Assembly (NCBI GenBank): GCA_944326385.1 | Contig: CALVDT010000015.1 | Span: 1 to 64,000, forward strand | DNA length: 64,000 nt | Reading direction: 5' to 3' | Source of the DNA: an uncultured Bacteroidales bacterium | GTDB taxonomy: Bacteria; Bacteroidota; Bacteroidia; Bacteroidales; UBA932 | Shown: positions 7,914-17,363 of the stretch, piece after piece | How the letters are laid out: every line of letters starts with the position of its first letter | How positions within the stretch are numbered: the first letter of the stretch is position 1 | Notes under the pieces: generated by a model | Told to the model about the DNA's origin: nothing | The model's database searches: none | What the model saw: the letters and a program-made list of their open reading frames with translations, nothing else | Translations under genes and position numbers: made by a program

Positions 7914-10406
7914 TTATTCTGTTATGTCAATCTCTCCTTCAAGCCGGATATCCTGTGAGGACGAACCCACAAGTATGCCGAATTTCCCCGGTTCTACAGT
8001 GAACCTGTGCTGTACAGGATCATAGAACCTGAAAGCCTCTTCATCAAGCTTTACGCTGACGCGGACAGTCTGTCCTTTGTCTATATGGACTTTCCCGTAT
8101 CCTTTCAGTTCCTTGTCCGGCCTCGGTACGCGGGCCTCCATATCGCAGACATAGACCTGGGCCACTTCAGCCGCGTCGCAGTCTCCGGTATTCGTGATAT
8201 CGAAGGAAACGGTATATTCCATGCCCTCTCCGGTGATTTCCAGATTGCCGTAGCTGAATGAAGAATATGACAGTCCGTAGCCGAACTCGAACAGCGGGCT
8301 TGTCCCCGATTTTTCGAATCCGCGGTATCCGACGAAAATGCCTTCATTGTATGCCACCCGTCTGTACGGAGTATTGAACATGCTCATATCCACGTTTGTA
8401 TAGTAGTTGCCGTATGTCGGATTGTCTTCAAGTTTCTTTTCCATAGTGAAAGGGAGTCTGCCGCTCGGGGATATTTTCCCTGTGATGATCTCCGCGACTG
8501 CCTGCCCTCCTTCCTGTCCTGGATACCACGCCATGATTATGGCGCGTACTTTGCCGATCCATGGCATCATGTCCACGCTTCCTCCTGCGTTCAGGACCGC
8601 CACTATATTCCTGTTATGCTCATACAGCGCATCGATAAGGTCCAGCTGGCCTTCAGGCAGACCGAAAGTCCTGTCTCCGCCTTCATGTTCGGTTATGGCG
8701 TCGAATCCGATGCATGCAATCACGGCATCAGCCTTTTCAAGGGCTTCTGTGAATTCCGGATCATTGAAATGGTCGGCATAGCGGAACATTACCCTGGAGA
8801 CGGAGAAATCGTCCGAATGCTCGTATGTGAACTTGTAGACATGGCCTGCTTCGAATTTGCGGAATATGTCCTTGGAGCGGTAGGCCTTGTTCTCCCAGTC
8901 GTCTATGACTGTCTCTCCGTCTATGAGCAGGCGGTATCCGTCATCGCCCCCCGCTGAAAGATAAAGATACGACTCCGTTTCAGGCCTGTAATAGAAAGTA
9001 TATCTGTCGGAATAGTCATCAGGAACGATGCCAGGTACAGGAGATGCAGGGAATTTACCGTCTATTTCAAGCACGCGGGAAGTGTGGACAGGCTCTCCTG
9101 ACAGGTCTTTTGAGGCGAAATATTCAGCCGTGGCACCTGGTACTGTGCATTCCGGGTCAGCGAAGAAGAGTGAAAGATCTGTCTTCCATCCGGAGGTGTC
9201 ATATAGAGACTTGTATTTCCGTCCCATCTTCCTCATCCCCTCCGACACAGGACAGCTTTCAAAAGGATAGACGACACCGCTGCCTCCACCTGTCACTATC
9301 GTGTTGGCGTTCGGCCCGCATACTACCACCTTGCCTTTTTCAAGCGGCAGCAGCCCGTCATTCTTCAGCAGCACGATGCCTTCCCTTGCCACTTCGAGGG
9401 CTACGCTGTCCGAATAAGGGTTTCTTTCCCCGATGCTTTCATCTTTCTGCGGCCGGTCGAAAAACCCGAAGGCAATCAAAGACTGAAGGATATGCTGTAC
9501 CTTCAGGTCAATGACGGATTCATCCACCACCCCGTTTTCTATCAACGGCAGTATCTTGGCCCGGTTCATCATTCCCCCGCCAGGCATTTCTATGTCAAGC
9601 CCGTTGAAAATAGGACCGAGCGTCGAATATGTCCCGCCCCAGTCCGACATCAGGATTCCTTTGAACCCCCATGTGTCACGCAGGACATCGATATTCAGGT
9701 AACCGTATTCTGAGGAGTGTACACTGTTCACAAGATGATATCCGTTCATCACAGCCCCCATTCCGGCTTTCCTGATGGATTTCTCGAATGCTGGCAGATA
9801 GATTTCGTGCAATGTCCGCTCATCCACGTCGGATGATACATTGTAGCGGTCCCATTCCTGGTTGTTGGCTGCAAAATGTTTGGCGCAGGCCATGACTCCC
9901 TGGCTCTGGATGCCTTCCACCATGCTGACAGCGGTCTCACTGACAAGATACGGGTCTTCCCCGTAATATTCGAAGTTCCGTCCGCAAAGCGGAGACCGGT
10001 ATATGTTCACCCCCGGCCCGAGCATTATATGCACACCGCGGGCTCTGGCATCCTGCCCTATGCCGATGCCCATGGACTTGACAAGTTCCCTGTTCCATGT
10101 GGCGGCGGCAGCCATCCCGCATGGATACAAGGTGCTTTTCTTGTCCCGGCCGATCAGCTGTGCGCTGAAATCGTTCCGTACACCCTGAGGTCCGTCGGCC
10201 ATGCGGATCTCCGGAATCCCGAGCCTGTCCACCGCACGGATGAAGAACGTGTTGTAGCCTCCGATGTAATCGATTTTCTCTTCAAGCGTCATCTGTTCCA
10301 CCAATGCACGGGCCATGGCCTCGTGTTCAGGTGTGACAGGCTGTGCAATGACATGAGTTGCGGCAGTCATGGCCGCACTCAGGATGAATACGGTTCTTTT
10401 TAGCAT
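7914..10406 (-). CDS. GH3 beta-glucosidase-like enzyme with inserted PA14 domain (paralogue 2)
   Basis: 830 residues, signal peptide MLKRTVFILSAAMTAATHVIA. Same architecture as its downstream neighbour: GH3 barrel with nucleophile Asp in MSDWGG (about residue 254), PA14 insert (about 395-550), and a C-terminal fibronectin-III-like domain. Relative to the neighbour it has a small insertion near GRDKKSTLYPCG. It lies 23 bp after the FecR gene, within the sigma/anti-sigma operon, so it should be expressed with it. The duplication suggests two linkages or two aglycone contexts in the same glycan; that is inference. Confidence 0.94.
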   Translation of the reverse strand: MLKRTVFILSAAMTAATHVIAQPVTPEHEAMARALVEQMTLEEKIDYIGGYNTFFIRAVDRLGIPEIRMADGPQGVRNDFSAQLIGRDKKSTLYPCGMAAAATWNRELVKSMGIGIGQDARARGVHIMLGPGVNIYRSPLCGRNFEYYGEDPYLVSETAVSMVEGIQSQGVMACAKHFAANNQEWDRYNVSSDVDERTLHEIYLPAFEKSIRKAGMGAVMNGYHLVNSVHSSEYGYLNIDVLRDTWGFKGILMSDWGGTYSTLGPIFNGLDIEMPGGGMMNRAKILPLIENGVVDESVIDLKVQHILQSLIAFGFFDRPQKDESIGERNPYSDSVALEVAREGIVLLKNDGLLPLEKGKVVVCGPNANTIVTGGGSGVVYPFESCPVSEGMRKMGRKYKSLYDTSGWKTDLSLFFADPECTVPGATAEYFASKDLSGEPVHTSRVLEIDGKFPASPVPGIVPDDYSDRYTFYYRPETESYLYLSAGGDDGYRLLIDGETVIDDWENKAYRSKDIFRKFEAGHVYKFTYEHSDDFSVSRVMFRYADHFNDPEFTEALEKADAVIACIGFDAITEHEGGDRTFGLPEGQLDLIDALYEHNRNIVAVLNAGGSVDMMPWIGKVRAIIMAWYPGQEGGQAVAEIITGKISPSGRLPFTMEKKLEDNPTYGNYYTNVDMSMFNTPYRRVAYNEGIFVGYRGFEKSGTSPLFEFGYGLSYSSFSYGNLEITGEGMEYTVSFDITNTGDCDAAEVAQVYVCDMEARVPRPDKELKGYGKVHIDKGQTVRVSVKLDEEAFRFYDPVQHRFTVEPGKFGILVGSSSQDIRLEGEIDITE

Positions 10407-10429
10407 AATGTCTTGTATTTCAGTGGTTT

Positions 10430-11458
10430 TTATTTTCCGTAGACACGGATGTGCTGCTTTGGTGCTGCAGGATCCGGGGAATCTGACTTTGTGATTTCGT
10501 ATCTGATCGGTGCGCTTATGCTGAGCATGTCCAGAATCTCCGGAAGGGTTTCATCCGTGAATACGGCGTGATACACGTATTTGTCCACAGACGGGTCGCA
10601 GACTGTGAATTCCACGTTATAGAGCTGTCCGAGACGGTGGAACACGTAATCCAGACGGTCATTCTCGAAAATGATGCGGCCATTCCGCCATGCACACCAT
10701 TTCTCGGGATCCGACCTGGTGATGGAATAAGTGTTCACCCGCTGGTTGAAGCTGACCCTGTCGCCCGGAGACATGCGCAGAGTCTTGCCCTTCATGTCTA
10801 TGTCCACTACGCCCCGGACCATCGTCACCGAGACTATGTCGTCATTACGGAAAGCATCCACATTGAACGCAGTCCCCGTAGCCGTGACCTTGACATTCCG
10901 GGTCTGGACAATGAAAGGATGCGATTTGTCGGATTCCACTTCAAAATATGCTTCTCCCGTGAGCGAAACTGAACGCCCGTCCTTGCCGAAAGACAGAGGA
11001 TAGCGGATGGTGCTTCCTCCGTTGAGCCATACCTTGGAGCCGTCCGGAAGTTCCAGACAGGTATTTGTCCTGAATGGTGTGGTTACTGTCTGCCATGCAG
11101 TCGCGCTTTCGTCCTGTTCCATCTTGTCGGACAGCAGGTACGCCGAGAGGAGTGCCAAAGGCAGGAACAGCACGGCGGCGGCATGCTCCAGAATACGGAT
11201 GAACCGGACTCTTCGGGATTTCCTTTCCTCCTTGTGCATGACACTTATGGTGCGTCCGAGGGCTGCATCCGTATCTATGCCTTCCGGATCGAACGGCGGG
11301 CGGACAGCAAATTCAATGTCTGCCATTCCGGCAAACTCCCTGGCATTCTCCGTATTTTCCTCAAGCCATGCCGTCAGCATCGCCATATCTTCCGGTGTGG
11401 CTTCTCCAGCAAAATATCTTGCGGCGGCCCGGGCAATACGTTCATTCATTTTTCCCAT
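10430..11458 (-). CDS. FecR-family anti-sigma factor / sigma regulator
   Basis: About 342 residues. An N-terminal cytoplasmic helical segment (ERIARAAARYFAGEATPEDMAML, sigma-binding) precedes one membrane helix at about 88-111, then a periplasmic FecR domain (WQTVTTPFRTNTCLELPDG, GEAYFEVESDKSHPFIV) and a C-terminal DUF4974-type domain that pairs with the STN domain of a TonB-dependent transducer. The frame opens at a TTG (11479); the ATG at 11458 (MGKMNER) or the one at 11449 is more likely. It follows the ECF sigma gene by about 60 bp. Family knowledge: FecR receives a signal from an STN-bearing SusC, here the divergent gene at 20640, and controls the sigma factor. Confidence 0.92.
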   Translation of the reverse strand: MGKMNERIARAAARYFAGEATPEDMAMLTAWLEENTENAREFAGMADIEFAVRPPFDPEGIDTDAALGRTISVMHKEERKSRRVRFIRILEHAAAVLFLPLALLSAYLLSDKMEQDESATAWQTVTTPFRTNTCLELPDGSKVWLNGGSTIRYPLSFGKDGRSVSLTGEAYFEVESDKSHPFIVQTRNVKVTATGTAFNVDAFRNDDIVSVTMVRGVVDIDMKGKTLRMSPGDRVSFNQRVNTYSITRSDPEKWCAWRNGRIIFENDRLDYVFHRLGQLYNVEFTVCDPSVDKYVYHAVFTDETLPEILDMLSISAPIRYEITKSDSPDPAAPKQHIRVYGK

Positions 11459-11518
11459 TTCAAAATCATTTGGCGTCAATCCGACGGTTAACTATTATCA
11501 AGACAATTCACACAGGAT

Positions 11519-12085
11519 TTACCACAGCGGAATTCCTGAAAAGAGCAGAAGAATCATCAGAAAATCCTTCAGTTCCACCCGCAATATCGCCAGGGTCTTG
11601 CCGATTCTGGATTCCACTGTCCGTTTGGATACACCCAGCATGTCTGCAATCTCCTGGTATTTCATCCTCTTGAACCGGTTCATTTCAAAGGCTTCCCTGC
11701 ATGGCGGCGGCACTTTTCCGAGCGCAGCATGCAGCCGTTCCCCGAGTTCGGAATACAGGACGGTTTCCTCTTCTGTCCTTGCAGACATCCAGCTCAGGAA
11801 TTCTATAGTGGTGTCAGAGGTCAGTTTGCGATGCTTGATTTCATTCAGACAGCGGTTCTTCACAGCCCCGACAAGATACGAACGCAGCGGGACAGCTATG
11901 TCAAGCTTGTCCCGCAGGTGCCATATCTTCAGGAATATATCCTGGACGATGTCTTCACACGCCTCCTGGTCAGGCAGGTAACGTCCTGCATAAAGGACAA
12001 GATCGCGGTAATGCAGGATGAACAGCCTGGAGAAAGTCTCGTGTCCGCCTTTTCTGAGATCGGCAAGCGTTATGGTTTCTTTCAT
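11519..12085 (-). CDS. ECF-type RNA polymerase sigma factor (PUL 1 regulator)
   Basis: 188 residues with sigma region 2 (FSRLFILHYRDLVLYAGRYL, EDIVQDIFLKIW) and region 4 (LGKVPPPCREAFEMNRFKRMKYQEIADMLGVSKRTVESRIGKTL). Length is normal for the family. Its ATG overlaps the TGA of the upstream GDPD gene as ATGA, so translation is probably coupled. The FecR gene follows. The pairing with a FecR and with an STN-type SusC in the divergent arm marks it as the locus-specific sigma factor. A hydrophobic C-terminal tail (LKDFLMILLLFSGIPLW) is slightly unusual. Confidence 0.94.
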   Translation of the reverse strand: MKETITLADLRKGGHETFSRLFILHYRDLVLYAGRYLPDQEACEDIVQDIFLKIWHLRDKLDIAVPLRSYLVGAVKNRCLNEIKHRKLTSDTTIEFLSWMSARTEEETVLYSELGERLHAALGKVPPPCREAFEMNRFKRMKYQEIADMLGVSKRTVESRIGKTLAILRVELKDFLMILLLFSGIPLW

Positions 12086-14442
12086 TCGGAGAGCCTTTCC
12101 GTCATTTCCTTCAATATATCCGGACGGTCAGTCGTGATGTAGTCCACACCCATGGCCATGAATTCCATCATGTCTGCAGTGGAGTTGACTGTCCAGACGT
12201 TCACTTTCATTCCCCTGTTGTGGGCGTCGCGGATCCATTGAGGATGGCGTCTGAGGACATCCATCTGGTAATCTATGCATCTGATGTCTGCAGCGACGGA
12301 CCATGGGTCCTTGTCCCCGTTGAGATATCCGACAAGCACACCGGGAACCTTGGATGCTATGCGCTGGCAGATCTCATAATTGAATGAGATGAAATCCACC
12401 TTTTCCATCATTCCACGTTCTGTCAGATCCTCGATGATGGCATCCACCACCCGTTCGTTGTTGGCCGTGGTGCTGTGCGGTTTGATCTCTATGACAAGTT
12501 TTGTGTCCGATCCGGCTATCTTGTCCAGATAGACATCGAGAGTGGCGACTTTCTCACCGTTTGACAGAGTTATGTCCTTGATGTCATCGTATGTGGAATT
12601 CTCTATCCCTGTCCCGTTTATGTCGGGATCATGGTTCGAGACCACTACTCCGTCAGTCGTGATATAGAAATCGGCTTCCGAGCCATATACCCCAAGTCCT
12701 ATCGCGGCTTCGAACGAAGCAATGGAATTTTCCGAGGCCCCGTTCACGGTATGGAATCCGCGATGGGCTATTATCTCCGGAAGATTCTGCAAGGTAGGCT
12801 GGTCCGAGATGGTCATTTCTACTGTACCGACCGGGCACTGTGCTTCTCCTCTCAGCAGTACCATGCGCCATGTCCCCGAGCTCAATCCTGACGGGATCGT
12901 GAAAGACACCGACTTTCCGGATGTCACGGTTTCGCACTCGAATGAAACGCTTCCGTCTTCGAGGGATTCCAGCCTGATGATGTCCCCGTTTTCAAAACCG
13001 CTGCCTGCCACCTTGAAGACTGAACCGTGTGCCACATCAGCTGCCGGCAGATAAAAGATGTCGCGCAGATCTATCGTTCCCCCTCCCGCGGGCTCGCAGT
13101 CTTTGACCTCATCCCAAAGTGCGGAAACGCTGGCCGCCGGCAGCGGGTCATCATAGATTCTCGCCAATACGATGTCCCCTTTCCATCCGGCTTCGGCCTT
13201 GTTGTCACCGGCATCGCACCCTATGCCGAACCAGTAGCAGTTCGGGTTGTTCGGGAAATTGAAGTCTCCGGCAGCATCGATTTCCGCTTTCATCTCACCG
13301 TTGACATATATCCGCGACTTTCCGGCGTCCTTGTCCCATACTCCTACCAGATGGTAGTATTTCCCGCGCTCCGGAGTCACTCCGCTTCTTGTCCATTGCC
13401 AGCCTCCGGACGAGAGATTCGGCAGGAATGTCAGTTCCGTGCCGCGGTCTGCCTTGGTTATGAGGAATCCTGTCCCTCCTGACTGCATGGAGCTGAGCGG
13501 CTTGATTTCCTTGGCGCCGTCAGCATCGGCATCGTACATGACCAGGATCTCGAGAGTGTGGCCGTCGGCAAGGGCGCTCTGGAAGCCGGTATTGTTCCTG
13601 TAATCCACCTTATAATAACCGGAAGCCGGATTATCTCCGGGCGTATTGTTGAAGCGTGCCGCATACCGTCCGTAGCTGTCATTCCAGTAGGTCATCAGAG
13701 ACGCCCCGGGGATATATTCCACCTTGTTCTGCATGGGAGACACATCGGATGCGGTGCCGTCATTGTTGAACTTTATGTCGAGCAGGTCGGCGGTGAAGCC
13801 GTTCTGGGTGATTTCCACTGTCTGGGACAGTTCCGGATTTTCAGGGATTGAAACAGTCACTGTCGCTGTCAGTCCGGAGAAATGCGCGTTCTGTGCAGCC
13901 GTAAGGGTAAGGGCAGTCCCGGTTCTGGATTTTTCCGAGAGCCATTCTCCGTCCAGGCTTGAAATCCCGTATTCCCACTCGCCGGCATTCGTGTCGACTG
14001 TCAGGGTCAGATCCCCTCCTGCTGCAGGTATTGTCTTGCGGTCTGCGGTGACGGAAAGGTATGGAATGTCGGCCGCCTGCTCTATGGTGACCTTGTATAT
14101 CTCTTTATCGTCGCACCTGAAGACAAGTCCGGCGTTTCTGGCGGATGTCCCGGTATTGGCCGAAGCGGAAATGTAGACTGTAGAGGAGCCTTCTCCATGG
14201 TCAGGTCTGACGGAAAGCCATCCCGCATCGTCTGGTTTCGTTATGGTCCACGAGCCGGATGTCTCAAGCGAGAATATTTCCGAATAATTTCCTGAAGATA
14301 TCTTGATCCCGGACGGATTTGTCCCGTCGTCCGGAGTCACGAATGAAAATTCCGGACCGGTTTCCAGGTCCTCGTTCGCGCATGCACAGGCAAGTGCCGC
14401 CATGAAGGCTGGAACGAGCATAAAAAGATGTCTTTTCTTCAT
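12082..14442 (-). CDS. multidomain lipoprotein: BACON, LamG-like and glycerophosphodiester phosphodiesterase domains
   Basis: 786 residues, lipoprotein signal (FMAALACACANED). Two BACON-type beta domains (about 35-118 and 125-215) are followed by a LamG/concanavalin-like domain (about 225-450, HTLEILVMYDADADG, WKGDIVLARIYDDPL), an IPT-like segment (VFKVAGSGFENGDIIRL), and a GDPD catalytic domain (about 556-780) with IIAHRGFH, SEADFYITTDGVVVSNHD, LVIEIKPH and VNVWTVNS. The catalytic His and the metal-binding Glu/Asp set look complete. Family reaction: hydrolysis of glycerophosphodiesters to glycerol 3-phosphate and an alcohol, here at the cell surface or in the periplasm. It heads the leftward PUL 1 operon and overlaps the sigma gene by 4 bp. 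A role in stripping phosphoglycerol from a glycan is inference. Confidence 0.9.
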   Translation of the reverse strand: MKKRHLFMLVPAFMAALACACANEDLETGPEFSFVTPDDGTNPSGIKISSGNYSEIFSLETSGSWTITKPDDAGWLSVRPDHGEGSSTVYISASANTGTSARNAGLVFRCDDKEIYKVTIEQAADIPYLSVTADRKTIPAAGGDLTLTVDTNAGEWEYGISSLDGEWLSEKSRTGTALTLTAAQNAHFSGLTATVTVSIPENPELSQTVEITQNGFTADLLDIKFNNDGTASDVSPMQNKVEYIPGASLMTYWNDSYGRYAARFNNTPGDNPASGYYKVDYRNNTGFQSALADGHTLEILVMYDADADGAKEIKPLSSMQSGGTGFLITKADRGTELTFLPNLSSGGWQWTRSGVTPERGKYYHLVGVWDKDAGKSRIYVNGEMKAEIDAAGDFNFPNNPNCYWFGIGCDAGDNKAEAGWKGDIVLARIYDDPLPAASVSALWDEVKDCEPAGGGTIDLRDIFYLPAADVAHGSVFKVAGSGFENGDIIRLESLEDGSVSFECETVTSGKSVSFTIPSGLSSGTWRMVLLRGEAQCPVGTVEMTISDQPTLQNLPEIIAHRGFHTVNGASENSIASFEAAIGLGVYGSEADFYITTDGVVVSNHDPDINGTGIENSTYDDIKDITLSNGEKVATLDVYLDKIAGSDTKLVIEIKPHSTTANNERVVDAIIEDLTERGMMEKVDFISFNYEICQRIASKVPGVLVGYLNGDKDPWSVAADIRCIDYQMDVLRRHPQWIRDAHNRGMKVNVWTVNSTADMMEFMAMGVDYITTDRPDILKEMTERLSE

Positions 14443-14671
14443 AAAAGTGCAAATTGGTTATAGTTGATTATCGGTCAGGTGGATAACTCAAAATAGTGTT
14501 CTCTGCGTTACGTTTGGAACTCTTCCTTTTGGGTTACTCACGTTAATATAAGACAATTCTGCGGCAATTAACCACATGGAGAAGAAGAATTTTTCGGAAG
14601 TATTCATTTTCCGATGTGTGCTTTTGTTCCTGAGATGTCTTTATGTAACCAGCACTAATAACCGATAATTT
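14443..14671. promoter_or_regulatory. divergent control region of PUL 1
   Basis: The 229 bp between the two divergent arms must hold promoters for both. One match to the housekeeping -7 consensus, TACGTTTG, lies at 14509-14516 on the + strand, with no convincing -33 box. No TAnnTTTG is seen on the - strand. An ECF-type promoter recognised by the neighbouring sigma factor is expected here, but I cannot identify its boxes by eye. Confidence 0.4.
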
Positions 14672-15910
14672 ATGAAAAGAATTCTGACTTTGCTTTCACT
14701 CGTGCCGCTGACAGGTCTGTTTTCTTGTTCCGACGAATACGAGTTCTTTCCGTATGAGCCGGAAAGACCCGAGGTGCAGGAACAGACTCTGCTCGAATAT
14801 GATTTCCTTGCAGACGGCCCGGAGGCCATGGCCGATTTTTCCAATGTCGAGAACAGCGGGTCCTGTGCCATTGAATCGCGTGGGCTCGCATTTGACGGGA
14901 CCGGGGATGCTGCAGTCTATCTCGGGATGGACCGACGGATTACTTTTGAGGAGCGCGTGACGCGTGTGCGCCTGTCCCTGTTCGAGGATACCTGTTTCGG
15001 GCTGCACTGGCTCGGACGCGACGGGAAAGGCGGTTCTCTGTTTACCGTAGACGCGGTGGCAGGGACTCTCAATATCCATACTTATGGAGATGAAGACAGG
15101 ATAGCATCATCTGTCCATTTTACAGTGGAGAACGGGCATGTCTATATTCTGGAAGCGGTCAAATCCTTCAGGGGCAATACATTCACCATAACGGACGAAT
15201 CCACGGGCGCGACCGCATCTGTCGCCACGGTCTCTGAACTGGACTCGGGTGCAGGCGGCAATACCGTGGAGCAGAACGAGTTCAAGGGAGGCCGCCAGAA
15301 CAATATCTTCGGTCTCCGGCGCCTGTCCGGCAAATCACCGTTCATAAAGAGCGTGGAAATCTCCGCAGCTGCGTCTTCCGGTCCGCTGATGTATATCACA
15401 GGGGATTCTGTCACCGAGGGTGACTGTGTCAGTGAAGAGGACAGGTTCGGCAAGGTGATGGCATCCTGGCTTGACGGGAAAGTAGTCTTCTCCGCCCAAA
15501 GCGGTTCCACTGTGGAAGGGCTGAAGGCAAGGATTGCCAATGAAGTCCCCGTCCTTCATCCTAAGTTTGTAATGGTGACAACCGGGACGGACGGTTCCTG
15601 TACGCGTGATGATCTGGTCGGTCTGGTGGAACTCATCCGCAGCTATGACGCCATCCCGGTGCTGAACCGGATTCCTGTGAAGAACGACGGAAGCAGCACA
15701 GCCATAAACGAGACCATAGCGTCTGTGTGCGAGGAACTCGGTGTGGCGAGCTGCCGTTTCGATCTTGCCACTGCCTATGACGGTGAAGACACATCCAGAC
15801 AGAACACGGAATTCTTCAGTTCCGACTATGTCCACCCGAACGAAGACGGCCATTACGCCATGGCGAAGCGCCTTTTCGATATCCCTAGCATATTGCTTTA
15901 TGCCAAGTAA
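14672..15910 (+). CDS. SGNH/GDSL-type esterase lipoprotein
   Basis: 412 residues with lipobox LFSCSDE. The N-terminal half (about 35-235) is a beta-sandwich typical of the N-terminal domain of two-domain SGNH hydrolases. The C-terminal half has block I GDSVTEG (Ser near residue 245), a TTGTDG segment, and the catalytic pair in HPNEDGH (about 388). It is the first gene of the rightward PUL 1 operon, 34 bp before the next. Family members deacylate glycans; here probably surface removal of acyl groups. The block III Asn/Gly is not obvious, so some caution on activity is due. Confidence 0.82.
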   Translation: MKRILTLLSLVPLTGLFSCSDEYEFFPYEPERPEVQEQTLLEYDFLADGPEAMADFSNVENSGSCAIESRGLAFDGTGDAAVYLGMDRRITFEERVTRVRLSLFEDTCFGLHWLGRDGKGGSLFTVDAVAGTLNIHTYGDEDRIASSVHFTVENGHVYILEAVKSFRGNTFTITDESTGATASVATVSELDSGAGGNTVEQNEFKGGRQNNIFGLRRLSGKSPFIKSVEISAAASSGPLMYITGDSVTEGDCVSEEDRFGKVMASWLDGKVVFSAQSGSTVEGLKARIANEVPVLHPKFVMVTTGTDGSCTRDDLVGLVELIRSYDAIPVLNRIPVKNDGSSTAINETIASVCEELGVASCRFDLATAYDGEDTSRQNTEFFSSDYVHPNEDGHYAMAKRLFDIPSILLYAK

Positions 15911-15944
15911 TGAATTTATATTCCTGACCTGAAAAGTTTTAAAT

Positions 15945-17363
15945 ATGGAATCCTTTTTCAAATTCTACCGTTTATCATTGTTGTGCAGCCTTCTCCTTGC
16001 TGCAGCATGTTCCGGAGATGTGGTTGCGGACCCTGACGGAGAGCCGTCGGAAGCTCCGGTCTTCATTTCCTTTGCTCCGGAGCAGGCCAAGGCCGGTGAT
16101 GTTTTAACCATTACAGGTGAGCATTTCGGGACAGATCCGTCAAGAATCACCGTACTCATCAATTCCACACCGGTACAGATAGTCTCTGTGGCGGATGACG
16201 CCATTTCCGTCATTGTCCCGGAGGATTGCGGCTCAGGGGAAATCCGGGTGGGGATACGCAGAAACCCTGACGGAACTGCCAGATTGTACGAGACGACCTT
16301 CGAGACTCTGTTCACCTATACAGTGGAGTCGAACGTCTCTACGTTTGCCGGGAAATCCGGCATTTCGGGCCAGCATTATTTCGGGCCGTATCTTGAATCT
16401 AATTTCTATGCCCCGAGCCTTCTTATCTGCGACAATGCTGACAATTTCTATCTTGCTGAATGGGCCAGAGGGATCCGTCTGCTTTCTGACGGGGAGACGT
16501 CCTGGATGCTGCCGATGTACGGCGGAGGTTCCGCTGACCAGAATCAGGGGAATATCGCAACTGATGCATACAGTTATGATTTCCGTTCCATGGCATTTTC
16601 CAAGGATTATTCACGTCTCTGGATTTTGGTGAACCGTTCCGGCTCTAAAGGGGCATATATGGGTTACGCCCTGAAAAGTGACGGCTACAGACTCTGGTAT
16701 CCGGACTCTTCCGATGATCAGCCGGATTGTGAGGGCATGGCTGTCAATCCTGCGGACGGGAGGATCATAGTCTGCCGGAACCATGAAGGTTCTACAGGTA
16801 TCTTCCTTTACGACCCTGATTCCCATACCCTTTCTCCGGCTTCCGGCTGCAGTCCGCTCGGGGTCACATGCCAGTCCAGACCGGTATTTTCGAAGGACGG
16901 GACACGCCTTTACGTCATACACAAAGAGCGGCATTGCATCTCTGCCTATGATTACGATCCCCGGACCGGACAGCTGTCGGGCGAAGTCCACGAATTCGCA
17001 GGCCAGAACAGCGACACCGGAGAGTATGCAGACGGGACAGGAAAGGAAGCCAGATTCAACTATCCGGAATACGGGTGCTGCGACGGAGAGGGGAATCTCT
17101 ATGTCGCAGACAGCTGGAACCACTGTATCCGCAAAATCACACCGGACGGGACAGTGACGACCTTCGCCGGCGTCCCGTATCCAAGCACTGACGGGAACAA
17201 TCCTTCGGCATTTGCGAACGGCAAACCGTCCGAGGCTGTCTTCTCCAAGCCGAACGGTATCTGTTTCGACTCCAAGGGCAATCTCTATGTCGCTGAAGAA
17301 GGATTTGCCGACATCCGCAAAATCGTCATCGGCAACGAGCGGGAGAATGCCGGTGAGGAATAA
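15945..17363 (+). CDS. IPT/TIG and NHL-repeat surface lipoprotein, probable glycan-binding protein
   Basis: 472 residues, lipobox LLAAACSGD. One IPT/TIG immunoglobulin-like domain (about 38-125, ITGEHFGTDPSRITVLINSTPVQI) is followed by an NHL-type beta-propeller (VSTFAGKSG, GNLYVADSWNHCIRKITPDG, GNLYVAEEGFADIRKIV). Proteins of this layout occur next to SusC/SusD pairs and are usually read as surface glycan-binding or spacer lipoproteins; no catalytic residues are evident. Its domain plan matches the next gene, which has two IPT domains. Its stop codon coincides with the left end of a repeat element. Confidence 0.85.
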   Translation: MESFFKFYRLSLLCSLLLAAACSGDVVADPDGEPSEAPVFISFAPEQAKAGDVLTITGEHFGTDPSRITVLINSTPVQIVSVADDAISVIVPEDCGSGEIRVGIRRNPDGTARLYETTFETLFTYTVESNVSTFAGKSGISGQHYFGPYLESNFYAPSLLICDNADNFYLAEWARGIRLLSDGETSWMLPMYGGGSADQNQGNIATDAYSYDFRSMAFSKDYSRLWILVNRSGSKGAYMGYALKSDGYRLWYPDSSDDQPDCEGMAVNPADGRIIVCRNHEGSTGIFLYDPDSHTLSPASGCSPLGVTCQSRPVFSKDGTRLYVIHKERHCISAYDYDPRTGQLSGEVHEFAGQNSDTGEYADGTGKEARFNYPEYGCCDGEGNLYVADSWNHCIRKITPDGTVTTFAGVPYPSTDGNNPSAFANGKPSEAVFSKPNGICFDSKGNLYVAEEGFADIRKIVIGNERENAGEE

